This document shows, in pieces, positions 16,370 to 26,319 of a stretch of DNA of 64,000 nt. This DNA comes from CAZEHS01 sp964511875 (GTDB taxonomy: Bacteria > Bacillota > Clostridia > Peptostreptococcales > Acidaminobacteraceae). Under the pieces are notes generated by a model that saw only the letters and a program-made list of their open reading frames with translations, was not told the DNA's origin and made no database searches. Location: positions 1-64,000 of the forward strand of contig CAZEHS010000002.1 in assembly GCA_964511875.1 (NCBI GenBank), given 5' to 3'. A program made the position numbers and the translations under genes. The number at the start of each line of letters is the position of its first letter. The first letter of the stretch is position 1.

Positions 16370-18169
16370 ATGATGGATAACAGTATTGAAGCTCTGGAGA
16401 GACAGATTGTCATTCTTAAAAAGAAATTGGAGCGTTCTGAAGAGAGCCGTATGCTGATTGAACAGGCCAAGGATCATTACGATCTGGTTTACAGGTCCAG
16501 CATAAACAAATTGGACGCACAGAAAAACCTTCTTGATATGCAGAACCGGGAACTGGACATTGTTAGAATGGAGTTGCTGGGAATCAATAAGGAACTCAGT
16601 GACGCACGAAAATCAGCAGAGCAGGCTAACGAAGCAAAAAGCAGGTTTCTGGCAAATATGAGTCATGAAATTCGTACGCCGCTGAATGGAATCCTTGGTT
16701 TTTTAGAGCTCCTGGAACTCTCACCTCTTAATGAAGAACAAAAACGATATCTTCAGGAAGTAAACTCTGCGTCCGAGATCCTATTATTCCTCATCAATGA
16801 CATCCTCGATTTTTCAAAAATCGAAGCAGGTCAGATGACCCTGGAATCAATACCGTTCAACCTCACAGACGTTATTGAGAACGCGGCGGCGCTGGTAAAA
16901 CCCAAGGCCTTGAAGAAAGGTGTTAGCCTTGAGATCCATATTGACCCTGCTCTGCCAAGCGATGTGAATGGGGATCCGACCAGACTTCACCAAGTTCTGA
17001 ATAACCTGCTGAGCAATGGAGTCAAATTCACCGAGCAGGGGCTAGTGCGATTGGCAGTTGTGTCTGCCGGAAATAACGGGGATATGCACGAAATTGAATT
17101 CGAGGTGCAGGATTCCGGAATAGGTATCAAGGAAGAGGAAATAAAACGTCTTTTCTCACCATTTGTCCAGGCGGATACTTCGATAACGCGGAAGTACGGC
17201 GGAACTGGATTGGGACTCGTGATTTCGAAGGAGTTGGTCCGGATCATGGGCGGATCCATACAAGCGGCATCCGGTTATTTGGGAGGCGCGATATTCAGGT
17301 TCCGGATTCCTTTCAAAGTGCAGGAAGACTATCAGAAAAGCAGTATCATTCAGCCTTGGCGGGCAGGGACCGACGGCTTATTCCCGGAGTTTCGCCCTGT
17401 CAGGGTTCTGTTGGCTGAGGATAATGATACGAATGTGCATCTGATGGAGTTGATGCTGAAGCGGGCAGGTCTCCCCTGTGATTCTGTGAATAATGGGATT
17501 CAGGCAGTTGAAGCATGCCGTCTGATTGACTATGATTTGATTCTGATGGACTGTCAGATGCCGGAAATGGATGGGTTTCAGGCAACACGTAATATCCGGA
17601 CTCTGAACAATAAAAGCTCCGGAGCTGTCATTATCGCTTTGACTGCAAATGCCATGGCCAGTGATCGGGATGAATGCCTTGCTTCAGGAATGAACGATTA
17701 TCTGGCAAAGCCTATTTCAGGGTCTGTATTCTACCCTATGCTCACAAGATATTTGGATGTGATCAGTGAGCAGAAGACTCAAAAGCTTGCAATTTATGGA
17801 GATTTTGAAGCTGAGAGTATAGAGAAGGTCTCCGCGAGGCTTGCTAATGACCTCTCCTGTGATATTGAGAGTCTGCAGGAACTCGTTAGGGATTTCATTG
17901 ACCGCCTTCTTCCAATGACAGACAACCTTTTAGCCTGTGTGAAGGGCTGCGACCTTGACAGAACCGGTCCCCTGCTGCATCAGATCATAGGCGCCTCGGG
18001 AAACATGCGATTCTCCAGTGCTTATGGACTGACAAACCTGATATCCGAAGCAGTTGAAGCTGATGAATGGGATAAGGCAGAAATCATGACAAAAGATCTG
18101 GTGCATTATGCAGAGTGGTTGAAACAGGAAAGTAGAGAAAATGATATTCGGGGAGGATATACCAGATGA
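16370..18169 (+). CDS. Cytoplasmic hybrid histidine kinase (HisKA-HATPase-REC-Hpt)
   Basis: This 599-residue signalling protein has no membrane helix. An N-terminal coiled coil (about 1-85) leads into HisKA with phospho-His 99 in MSHEIRTPLNG, then HATPase with DSGIGIKEEE and GGTGLGLVISKEL. A receiver domain follows with VLLAEDNDTN, phospho-Asp 394 in LILMDCQMPEMDG, and Lys in YLAKPIS. A C-terminal Hpt-like domain has His 537 in LLHQIIGASGN. In most Hpt domains Lys stands at the fourth position of HxLKG; here it is Ile. Input probably comes from the FIST protein upstream. No separate output regulator is adjacent. It overlaps bcp by four bases. Confidence 0.88.
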   Translation: MMDNSIEALERQIVILKKKLERSEESRMLIEQAKDHYDLVYRSSINKLDAQKNLLDMQNRELDIVRMELLGINKELSDARKSAEQANEAKSRFLANMSHEIRTPLNGILGFLELLELSPLNEEQKRYLQEVNSASEILLFLINDILDFSKIEAGQMTLESIPFNLTDVIENAAALVKPKALKKGVSLEIHIDPALPSDVNGDPTRLHQVLNNLLSNGVKFTEQGLVRLAVVSAGNNGDMHEIEFEVQDSGIGIKEEEIKRLFSPFVQADTSITRKYGGTGLGLVISKELVRIMGGSIQAASGYLGGAIFRFRIPFKVQEDYQKSSIIQPWRAGTDGLFPEFRPVRVLLAEDNDTNVHLMELMLKRAGLPCDSVNNGIQAVEACRLIDYDLILMDCQMPEMDGFQATRNIRTLNNKSSGAVIIALTANAMASDRDECLASGMNDYLAKPISGSVFYPMLTRYLDVISEQKTQKLAIYGDFEAESIEKVSARLANDLSCDIESLQELVRDFIDRLLPMTDNLLACVKGCDLDRTGPLLHQIIGASGNMRFSSAYGLTNLISEAVEADEWDKAEIMTKDLVHYAEWLKQESRENDIRGGYTR

Positions 18170-18627
18170 GTATTGGTGAAAAAATTCAGGATGCCAAAGT
18201 GATGGTCACAGGGAACAAGTCAGTGAATCTTTCTGAATACAAAGGGCGCAGGCTTGTACTTTATTTCTACCCAAAAGACAATACTCCGGGCTGTACACTG
18301 GAAGCAGAAGGCTTCAGAGATGCATCGGAGGAGCTTGAAGCACTCAATGCTGTGGTGCTGGGGGTCAGTAAGGATACTGTAGACTGTCATGATAAATTCA
18401 AAGAAAAGCATAATCTTCCATTCCAACTGGTCAGCGACCCGGATGGCTCCCTTCATGAGCAGTTCGATACGTGGAAGCTGAAGAAGATGATGGGCCGGGA
18501 ATACATGGGCACAGAGCGTTCCACGTTTGTGATTGACGAGGACGGGGTGCTATTGAGGGAGTGGCGTAAGGTTTCGGTACCCGGGCATGTGGAAGAGGTG
18601 CTTGAGTATTTGCGGAGCCTTAAGTGA
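18166..18627 (+). CDS. bcp: Peroxiredoxin, Bcp/PrxQ family
   Basis: This 153-residue thiol peroxidase reduces hydrogen peroxide and organic peroxides. The peroxidatic Cys43 lies in the motif TPGCTLEAEGFRD, with FYPKDNTPGC before it. In many Bcp proteins a resolving Cys stands five residues later (TPGCTTEACGF), but here that position is Glu48. A one-Cys mechanism or a different resolving thiol is therefore implied. The start codon overlaps the kinase stop (ATGA), so it is cotranscribed with the FIST-kinase pair, a link that could reflect redox sensing. Cytoplasmic. Confidence 0.9.
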   Translation: MSIGEKIQDAKVMVTGNKSVNLSEYKGRRLVLYFYPKDNTPGCTLEAEGFRDASEELEALNAVVLGVSKDTVDCHDKFKEKHNLPFQLVSDPDGSLHEQFDTWKLKKMMGREYMGTERSTFVIDEDGVLLREWRKVSVPGHVEEVLEYLRSLK

Positions 18628-18720
18628 ATTAAACCATGGGACATTTGACACGGATAACACGGATAGACATGGATGTGAGTTTCGAGATTCTGTAAATAGT
18701 TCGTCATTGCGAGTGACAGA
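18628..18720. repeat. Short repeat-like intergenic sequence
   Basis: This gap has an internal direct repeat, ACACGGATAACACGGATA around 18648-18665, and a lone copy of GTCATTGCGAG (18703-18713), the terminal sequence of the element at 8145-8253. It looks like the remains of dispersed intergenic repeats. No complete inverted partner is visible. Confidence 0.4.
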
Positions 18721-18737
18721 TAAGGAGGTACTGATCA

Positions 18738-19457
18738 TTGAATTTATCAAATTATATCCGCATCCCCATCTACCTTCTCCTGGCACTGATGATGCCTCTG
18801 GTGGTGCTCCTTTCCAGTACCCTTCATTTTGCTTTCGATGACGGGTTTTTCCTTGAGTCTTTTGAAAAGGAACGGACTGCAGAGCTCCTGGGTCTTGATG
18901 CATCAGGTATGGAAAATGTAGTGGGAAGCCTCACAGGATACATGTCCGGCAGGCTGGATTCCATGGATGTGCAGGTGCCTGTCCATGGTGAATTGACCCG
19001 CTTTTATAACGACAGGGAGCTCTCCCATATGGTGGATGTGAGGAATCTGATGGCTTTGGGGATTAACGTACGGGGTGTCCTGTTATTCCTGAGTCTTTTA
19101 TTGCTGGTTTTGCTGAAGCGGTTCTGGGGGATGGCCTATTTTTGGCGTGGTCTTCTGGCATCTGCACTGGGTGCCTGCGGTTTAGCTGGAGTTCTTGGAA
19201 TACTGGCTGCCAATGATTTCAGCGGAGCCTTCTACAAATTCCACGAGATTTTTTTCACCAACGAGCTCTGGCTCCTGGACCCCGATACGGATCGCCTGAT
19301 CCAGATGCTGCCTGAGACTTTCTTTTATGCAATCACCGCGCGTATCCTGATTTTCAGCGGTCTGGCTGTTCTCGCTATGGGAGCTGCTTCGTTGTGGGGG
19401 ATCATTCACCTTAATGCAGCGAAATCCAGGGAGGGTATGCATGCGGATACTTTATGA
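18738..19457 (+). CDS. DUF1461-like integral membrane protein
   Basis: This 239-residue membrane protein has four main hydrophobic helices (about 10-30, 110-127, 135-155, 200-220). Its extracytoplasmic loop contains FYNDRELSHMVDVRNLM, typical of the TIGR01906/DUF1461 group. The function of that family is unknown. Translation appears to start at TTG (18738), nine bases after AAGGAGG; no ATG lies nearby. Its 3' end overlaps the start of addB by 17 bases, so the genes are probably cotranscribed. Confidence 0.72.
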   Translation: MNLSNYIRIPIYLLLALMMPLVVLLSSTLHFAFDDGFFLESFEKERTAELLGLDASGMENVVGSLTGYMSGRLDSMDVQVPVHGELTRFYNDRELSHMVDVRNLMALGINVRGVLLFLSLLLLVLLKRFWGMAYFWRGLLASALGACGLAGVLGILAANDFSGAFYKFHEIFFTNELWLLDPDTDRLIQMLPETFFYAITARILIFSGLAVLAMGAASLWGIIHLNAAKSREGMHADTL

Positions 19458-22400
19458 TGCCAGCCAGTCTGTCCGTGAAGAAGTCATCGCACAGGAGCTG
19501 TCAGAGACATTGAAGCGTGGAGCCTCAGCGACGCTGTTCGTGCCGGAGCAGTACACCCTTGAGACTGAGCGGTGGCTTAGCCGCGAATTGAAGGGAATTC
19601 CAAGGCTGCGCCTGGATGTCCTCAGCTTCAACAGACTGGCACATCGTATGGTGGACAGCAGGAGAGGCTCAAGAAGGAAACTTCTGAATCATTCGGGGAC
19701 ACTCATGGCGCTTCAGCGGATCATACTGGAGCACCAGGGGCAGCTGATCACGTACGGACGTATTGCAGGCAGGACCGGATTTGTTCAGGAAACGGAGGTC
19801 CTCTTCAAGGAGCTGAAGCTGTCAGGAATCGGTCCTGATGAGCTTAAGGCATTTGCATCGGATAAAGAAACCCCTGAACTCCTGTCTGCCAAGCTAAGGG
19901 ATCTGTCCCTGCTTTATGGCGCGTTTGAGAGCTGGCTGGCTGCAGGTTATCTGGACGATGCTGACCGTTTGTTGCTGTTGGACCAAGCTATTCAGGTAGA
20001 GCAGTCGTTTTCAGGTAAAAATATCTGGTTCCACGGCTTCAGGAGCTTCACCCATATAGAGTGGCAATTGATCCGAACCCTTCATGGTCAGGCGCATCAA
20101 TCCACTTTTTCCCTGGGGATATCTGATCTGGAGTCCAGGGAGGTTGTGTTCGCACCTATACGGAGAACCCTCGACAGGCTGACTGAGATAAGCCATCATG
20201 AAGGATCGCTGATTACGGTTCCGTGCAGTGCGGCTGGCGGCATTACCGAGCCCAGTCTTGGAAATCGCATTTTTGGATTGGAGCCCGCAGACCACGGCAG
20301 ACTTAAAGTTATGGTTGAAGTAAGCCGAAGGATTACGCCGTTCCATGAGATTGAAACAGCTGTCCAGGTGATCTTGAGCTGGGCTCAGCAGGAAAACTGG
20401 CGATGGCGTGACATGATGGTGGTAACGCCTTCTGATCCGGTTTGGCAGGATTCACTTGCAAGAATCTGCAAACGTTATGAGATTCCACTCTATGTGGATG
20501 CCAAGGTTCCGCTTTCAGTGCACCCTCTTTCACGGTACCTGTTGGATCTGATTGCAGTCTCCCAGAGCAACCTGAACGGTGAAATCGTATGCCGCGCCTT
20601 GAAATGGGGCTATTCGGGGGTTTCGAGGGAGCAGGCGGAAGTGCTTGAGAACTATGTTATCGCCAGGGGAATCCGAGGATACCGCTGGGGGTATAGCCAG
20701 CAGGCACCGCCGGAAATTGCCGTCGTTATGGATTGGGTCGCAGAGAAAATGGAGGCTCTGAGAAAGGGATTGTCAGGAACGGCTGATGCTTCAGAGCGGA
20801 CGGATCTACTCATCGGTTTTCTGAACGACTCAGGTGTAGAGAACATCCTGGCTGCTGAGCGGGAGACTCTGGCTGAACAAGGGGCTTTGGAAGATGCCCA
20901 GATTCAGGGTCAGGTATGGGATCAGGTCATGGATATCCTGGATCAGGTGAAAACCCTGATGGGTAGCGAGGTCATTTCACTCGACGCATATGGGGACATC
21001 CTCAAGGCCGGGCTGGAAACCATCGAGATAGGCATCATTCCCCCAACGGGGGATCAGGTATCAACCGGTACCCTTTTCCGTTCCAGAAGCAGTCATGTCA
21101 AAGGGCTCGTCATCCTTGGAGCCAATGAAGGCCTGCTTCCGGCGTATGACTCAGGAGACGGCCTGCTGCTCAATGAGGAGAAGCTGCTGCTGATCAGCCA
21201 GGGGATTCCGCTTGAATCTGATCGGGAGACCCGGGGAGCCGAGGAAGAATATGCTCTTTTTGAACTCCTGAGCAAGTCTGAAGAAAGACTATATGTCAGC
21301 TGTTCAATGAAGGATTCATCCGGGGAGAAACTCCAGGAATCATGGTTCTTCGAGAGTCTTGCTTCGGGGGCGGTAGGAGATGAGATACGGCCATATTCAG
21401 CCGTTTTGAACACTCCTGGACATCCCATGGCTTTCATGGGGCTATTAGCGGATCTGAAGCGTGAGAGGATACAGCTGAAGAATCATCATATGGATGCCGT
21501 GGCTCAGCTTAGGCGACAGGGGAGCTGGAACAGGATTCTTGATACCGTTGAGGCAGGATCAAATCACAGGTATCAGGTAGCGCCTCTGGAAACGGACACT
21601 GTTGAGGCCTTGATGGGGCAGATGCTTGTTCTCAACACGACAGGATTGGAGCGTTACACCCGATGTCCGTTCGCCTGGTTTGTCAGGCATGGGCTGAAGC
21701 CGCAGCCTCGAAAGAAATTCGCAGTGGAGATTCCGGATATGGGGACCCTTTTCCACACGACGGTGGACCGGTTCATCCGAAAGAACCGGGACGACTCCTG
21801 GACATCCTGGACCCCTGAAGTAATGGCACGATCACTGGAGCCTATCGTGGATGATCTTGCCCGGAATTACGGACACGGGGTTTTGGAGGACACAGCCCGT
21901 ACCCGCTTTCTGAAGAGAAAGGTGCAGCGCCTGAGTCTCAGGGCATTGACAACCCTGGCCCGTCAGCTGCAGGAAGGTACTTTCGAAATCGCTGGAACGG
22001 AGCTTGCGTTCGATATGCGGCCTGAAAAAGCCGGATTGCCGCCGCTGACCCTGGAAACCGACGATGGAAGAAAACTGGTGATTCAGGGCCGCATCGATCG
22101 GGTGGATCTATGCAGCCTTCCCGAGGGCACGTATGGGCGGGTCATCGACTATAAAAGCGGGCGTCCGCGATTCTCACTGTCTGATTTTGCACACGGACTT
22201 GAGCTTCAGCTCGCGGTCTATCTGGATGTTCTGAATCGTCACGGTGATGAAATCATTCCCGGGGGGGTTCGGCCGGCCGGGTTCCTGTATTTCTACCTGG
22301 ATGACCCCCTCGTGGATCCACAGGATGATTCACCGGAGACTCTTGAAAGAAGTCTTTACAGGGAACTTCGAATGGAGGGGCTCCTTGTCGAAGATCTGAA

Positions 22401-22782
22401 TGTCCTGAGCGCCATGGATGAAGGACTGACTGACACAAGGCATTCTGCTGTGATTCCTGTCAGTCTCAAGCAGGACGGGACGCCCTCGGCGATATCCTCA
22501 GTGATCAGTCAGGATGCCATGACCGGGCTGCTGGCATATGCGGAAGATGTCATCCGAAGGAACGGAACAGCCATCCTGGACGGTGAATATGCCGTAACGC
22601 CCTGTCAGACAGAACATGGAATGGCCTGTGATCACTGTGATTATCTGGCCTTGTGTCAATATGATCCGGGTGCTGAAGAAACCCCAAGGCGGACTCTGCA
22701 CAAGATGAGTTCCCAAAAGGCATTGGAACGGATACTAGGGAGGAAAGGTCATGAGCACCCGATGGACAGCGGAACAGAATAG
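19441..22782 (+). CDS. addB: ATP-dependent helicase/nuclease subunit B
   Basis: This 1113-residue protein is the AddB subunit of AddAB, which processes double-strand breaks and prepares 3' tails at Chi for RecA. The C-terminal RecB-type nuclease domain shows GRIDRVD and VIDYKSG. The iron-sulfur cluster Cys set is visible: one Cys in TRCPFAWF, and C-x2-C-x5-C in CDHCDYLALC near the end. The usual N-terminal Walker A is missing: the segment reads ILYDASQSVREE where other AddB proteins have a glycine-rich GKS loop, so it resembles RexB. The ATG at 19441 follows AGGGAGG. It overlaps addA by 32 bases. Confidence 0.9.
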   Translation: MRILYDASQSVREEVIAQELSETLKRGASATLFVPEQYTLETERWLSRELKGIPRLRLDVLSFNRLAHRMVDSRRGSRRKLLNHSGTLMALQRIILEHQGQLITYGRIAGRTGFVQETEVLFKELKLSGIGPDELKAFASDKETPELLSAKLRDLSLLYGAFESWLAAGYLDDADRLLLLDQAIQVEQSFSGKNIWFHGFRSFTHIEWQLIRTLHGQAHQSTFSLGISDLESREVVFAPIRRTLDRLTEISHHEGSLITVPCSAAGGITEPSLGNRIFGLEPADHGRLKVMVEVSRRITPFHEIETAVQVILSWAQQENWRWRDMMVVTPSDPVWQDSLARICKRYEIPLYVDAKVPLSVHPLSRYLLDLIAVSQSNLNGEIVCRALKWGYSGVSREQAEVLENYVIARGIRGYRWGYSQQAPPEIAVVMDWVAEKMEALRKGLSGTADASERTDLLIGFLNDSGVENILAAERETLAEQGALEDAQIQGQVWDQVMDILDQVKTLMGSEVISLDAYGDILKAGLETIEIGIIPPTGDQVSTGTLFRSRSSHVKGLVILGANEGLLPAYDSGDGLLLNEEKLLLISQGIPLESDRETRGAEEEYALFELLSKSEERLYVSCSMKDSSGEKLQESWFFESLASGAVGDEIRPYSAVLNTPGHPMAFMGLLADLKRERIQLKNHHMDAVAQLRRQGSWNRILDTVEAGSNHRYQVAPLETDTVEALMGQMLVLNTTGLERYTRCPFAWFVRHGLKPQPRKKFAVEIPDMGTLFHTTVDRFIRKNRDDSWTSWTPEVMARSLEPIVDDLARNYGHGVLEDTARTRFLKRKVQRLSLRALTTLARQLQEGTFEIAGTELAFDMRPEKAGLPPLTLETDDGRKLVIQGRIDRVDLCSLPEGTYGRVIDYKSGRPRFSLSDFAHGLELQLAVYLDVLNRHGDEIIPGGVRPAGFLYFYLDDPLVDPQDDSPETLERSLYRELRMEGLLVEDLNVLSAMDEGLTDTRHSAVIPVSLKQDGTPSAISSVISQDAMTGLLAYAEDVIRRNGTAILDGEYAVTPCQTEHGMACDHCDYLALCQYDPGAEETPRRTLHKMSSQKALERILGRKGHEHPMDSGTE

Positions 22783-25700
22783 TGCCATTCAGGCATCCAA
22801 CAGCAATCTGCTTGTATCAGCAGGCGCAGGATCCGGCAAGACCGCGGTGCTTGTGAACCGGATCCTGCGATTGATATTGGACGAAGCCATCCCTGTCGAC
22901 AGGCTGCTTGTGGTGACCTTTACAAAAGCTGCTGCAGGCGAGATGAAAGAACGCCTGCGCCGTGAACTGACGGACAGGAGTGCGGTCAGTCCTGAAATGG
23001 CTCAGCTGATCAAAGAGCAGCTTCACCGGCTGAATCATTCATGGATCACCACCTTCCATGGCTTCTGCAGACAGCTTCTCCAGCGTCATTTCCAGGAAGC
23101 TGGGCTGGAACCGCGCTTTCGCGTGCTGGATACACCGGAAGCAGAACAGCTGAGAACCCTTGCCGTAGGTGAAATCCTGGAAGCTGCTTACGAATCCGCA
23201 GATCCGTCCTTCATGAACTGGGCGGATTCCTATTCGGGGAACCGGACAGATCAGCGGTTAGAGGCAATGATCATGGATATGCACAGCTTCATTCACAGTC
23301 AGCCGGATCCATGGGGATGGGTGGCCCGGATCCTGGAAACCTATGGGCTCCCCCNNNNNNNNNNGGATGGGTGGAGCGGATACTCAGTAATTATGAACTT
23401 CCTCTGGATGATGCGAATCCCTGGCTGAAACGTGAACTGGGACGCAGACGTGAGATGATTGCGGAGGCATTCGAACTTCTGGACCGTGCCATCGAACTGG
23501 CCGAAGATCCTGAAGGTCCCTCTGAGTATCTCGGCGCCCTGGGAAATGACATGTCCCAGGCGACCCGCCTTGAAGAGGCGCTGGCTCTTGGGGCAGCCCA
23601 GTGGAATGAATGCGTCGGCGCCATGTGCAGGGCTCGGCTGAGTCCTGTTTCCAAAGCCCGCAAGGGGGAGCTTTCCGCATTCCATATAGATATGGTGAAG
23701 GATCTGAGGGATGAGGCCTGGGGAATCCTGAAAAAGCTTCGGGAAAAGGCATGGGCTGGTCCCGGTTCCAGGACTGAATCCGATTTGAAAATCGTGGGGG
23801 CCAATTGCAGGGTGCTGGCAGGCCTTATATCGGATTTTGACAAGGCTTACGGAAACCTGAAATCACGGGCCGGGGCTGTTGATTACAGCGATCTGGAGCA
23901 TAAGGCACTCAAACTTCTTGAGTCGGAGGCCCTTCGTTCCCAATATCGGGAATATTTTTCATATCTCTTCATCGATGAGTATCAGGATTCAAACGGCGTA
24001 CAGGAAACCCTCCTGAAAGCCCTGCAAAGAGAAGACAACCGTTTCATGGTCGGTGATGTGAAGCAGAGCATATACCGGTTCCGATTGGCAGAGCCGCAGC
24101 TGTTTGTAAGCAAACTGCTCAGCAGCACCTCCGAGGAGAATGCCCTTCACCGACGAATCGATCTGAATAGGAATTTCAGATCCCGCAGGGAGGTTATCGA
24201 TACAATCAATACGGTCTTTGAGGCCGTCATGTCTCCTGAACTGGGGGATGTCCCTTACGATCAAGGGGCCCGGCTGATTCCCGGCGCGGATTACCCCCCC
24301 TGCACATCCGCGAATATTCAGCTGACAGTTCTGGATCTGGGCACTTCTGAGTCGGATGATGCTCCTGAAGGTATGGAATTCACCACGGCAGAATGGGAAG
24401 CCAGAGCGATGGGGCGACAGATTCTGGAAACAGTCGGTACTCCTGTCTGGGACGTTAGAAGCGGTCAGTGGCGGACTGCCGTATGGGATGACATCGCCGT
24501 ACTTCTCAGGGCGGTCAGACCCTGGCTGAATACCCTCAGCAGGGTGTTTTCAGAAATGAACATCCCGATAAGAACAGAGGGTGGAACAGGCAGTGAAGAG
24601 GCTTGGGAGCTGTGGGTCCTGATCAATCTGTTCCGGCTCATCGGCAACAGTCGCCAGGATCTGCCCCTGATGGTGGTTCTCAGATCCCCCATGGGCGGAT
24701 TTACCGCTTCGGAACTGGCGGAGATAAGAGGATTTCATCCGGATGGGACATTCCAAGAGGCTGTCAAAGCGGCTGGCTCCGGTTCTTCAATCCTGGGAGC
24801 GAGGCTGGAGGATTTTTATGCATTGCTGGACCGATGGCAGGAACAATGCCGAACTGGATCGTTAGGTGAATTTCTATGGAACCTGTGTGAAACCCAGGGA
24901 TTCATGGCATACTGCCAGGCAATGCCGGGAGGTTCCGCACGTAAGGAGCGGTTGATCTGGGCCATCCGTCAGGCGGATCAGCGGACATCCCGCGGGGGAG
25001 ATACACCGGAGACGTTCGCAGACCATCTGGAAACCCTGGTGGAACGGGGAGAACTTCCGGCAGGCTCCGATTCAGGCGAGCAGGGCGGAGTCCGCATCAT
25101 GAGTATCCACCGCAGTAAGGGCCTTGAATTTCCGGTGGTGCTACTGGCGGGTTTAGGGAAGAAATTCAATACCGCGGACCTCAGGGAAGAGGTTCTTCGC
25201 CATCGTGAGCTTGGCTTCGGCCTCCGTTATGTGGATCCGGATAAGCGGATCCGCCGAGGGACCCTTGTTACGGAATTGATTCAGGATGCTGTGAAATCAG
25301 AGAATCTTTCAGAAGAGATGCGGATTCTTTATGTGGCAATGACTCGGGCCATGGACCGGCTTTATCTGTACGGCTCAGTTCAGAACCTTGAAAAAAGATA
25401 CTCACTTTGGCTGAAAGGGCCGGAACTTTTCTTTCTTAAGAATGCACGGAGCTATCTGGAATGGCTTATGCCCGCTCTTTTGGCAGACACATCGGAACCG
25501 GAACCCTGGAATGGTTCCAGAGAACTTCAGGCAGGAGACTCAAGGATGCAGGTCAATCTCCTGTCCCCTTCCCTGCTGATCAGCCGATCGGATATCGGCA
25601 TCAGCTTACCGGAGGATGGAGGGCAGGAAGCTGAGATTTGGAATCTTGAAAGCTGGCCCTGGGTTTATCCCTGGGCTCAGGCGTCCAGGATTCCCAGCAA

Positions 25701-26289
25701 GCTTTCAGTCACGGAAATCAATCGGATGAATACGTCCCCACAGGGAATCGAATCCTTAGGATCCATGCCCCGTCCATCAGCAGATATTTCCGGAGCAGAG
25801 CTGGGAACCCTCCATCACCTCGTTCTTCAGCATCTGGACCTGAAAGGGGGTTTGGATGAGCCAGGATTAGGGCATCAGCTGGCTGCCATGGTGCAGAAAG
25901 AATTACTTGCCCAGGAGGATGTCCCGTACATCCGCACCGATTGGCTGGCAAGCATTTTTCAATCCGAGCTGGGCAAACGCCTCCTCGCAAGTACGCAGAT
26001 TCTGAGAGAAGTCCCCTTCGTTATTCTGAGGGATTATAAGGAGCTGGGTGGTAATGCAGAGGGCGATGTCCTGGTTCAGGGAGTCATCGACTGCTGCTTC
26101 AGGGAACCTGACGGCTGGGTGCTGCTTGATTATAAGACCGACAGCATCACAAAAGATGCTCTTGTTCAGGAGAAATATGGGCGGCAGATCCGGCTCTATG
26201 AGGACGCGCTCTCGGAACTTACAGGAGAACCGGTCAGGGAAAGCTGGCTCTATCTGCTTAAAGCCGGTGAATCGATTCTTGTGTTATAA
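22751..26289 (+). CDS. addA: ATP-dependent helicase/nuclease subunit A, interrupted by a scaffold gap
   Basis: AddA is the UvrD-like helicase and nuclease partner of AddB. Walker A SAGAGSGKT is near residue 25, then VTFTKAAAGEM, Walker B with FIDEYQDSN, GDVKQSIYRFR, SIHRSKGLEFP, and a C-terminal nuclease with VQGVIDCCF and LLDYKTD. Ten Ns at 23355-23364 break the frame: the left part reads in frame 2, the right part in frame 1. Both edges encode versions of the same peptide (GWVARILETYGLP and GWVERILSNYELP). Removing 23315-23364 rejoins one frame of 1162 codons, a normal AddA length. The gene is therefore probably intact in the organism, and the break is an assembly artefact. Confidence 0.9.
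23355..23364. other. Scaffold gap of ten Ns with duplicated flanks
   Basis: Ten Ns separate two contig ends that both cover the same addA codons with differing sequence. The true gap is probably absent or negative (an unmerged overlap). Confidence 0.9.
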
Positions 26290-26319
26290 TGGAAAAATAT
26301 AAATGAAAGGACTGAGCCT

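Noticed and set aside
22751..23428. addA as two separate genes or a pseudogene
   Set aside because: The break coincides exactly with ten Ns and duplicated flanks; removing 50 bases restores one full frame, so decay is not supported.
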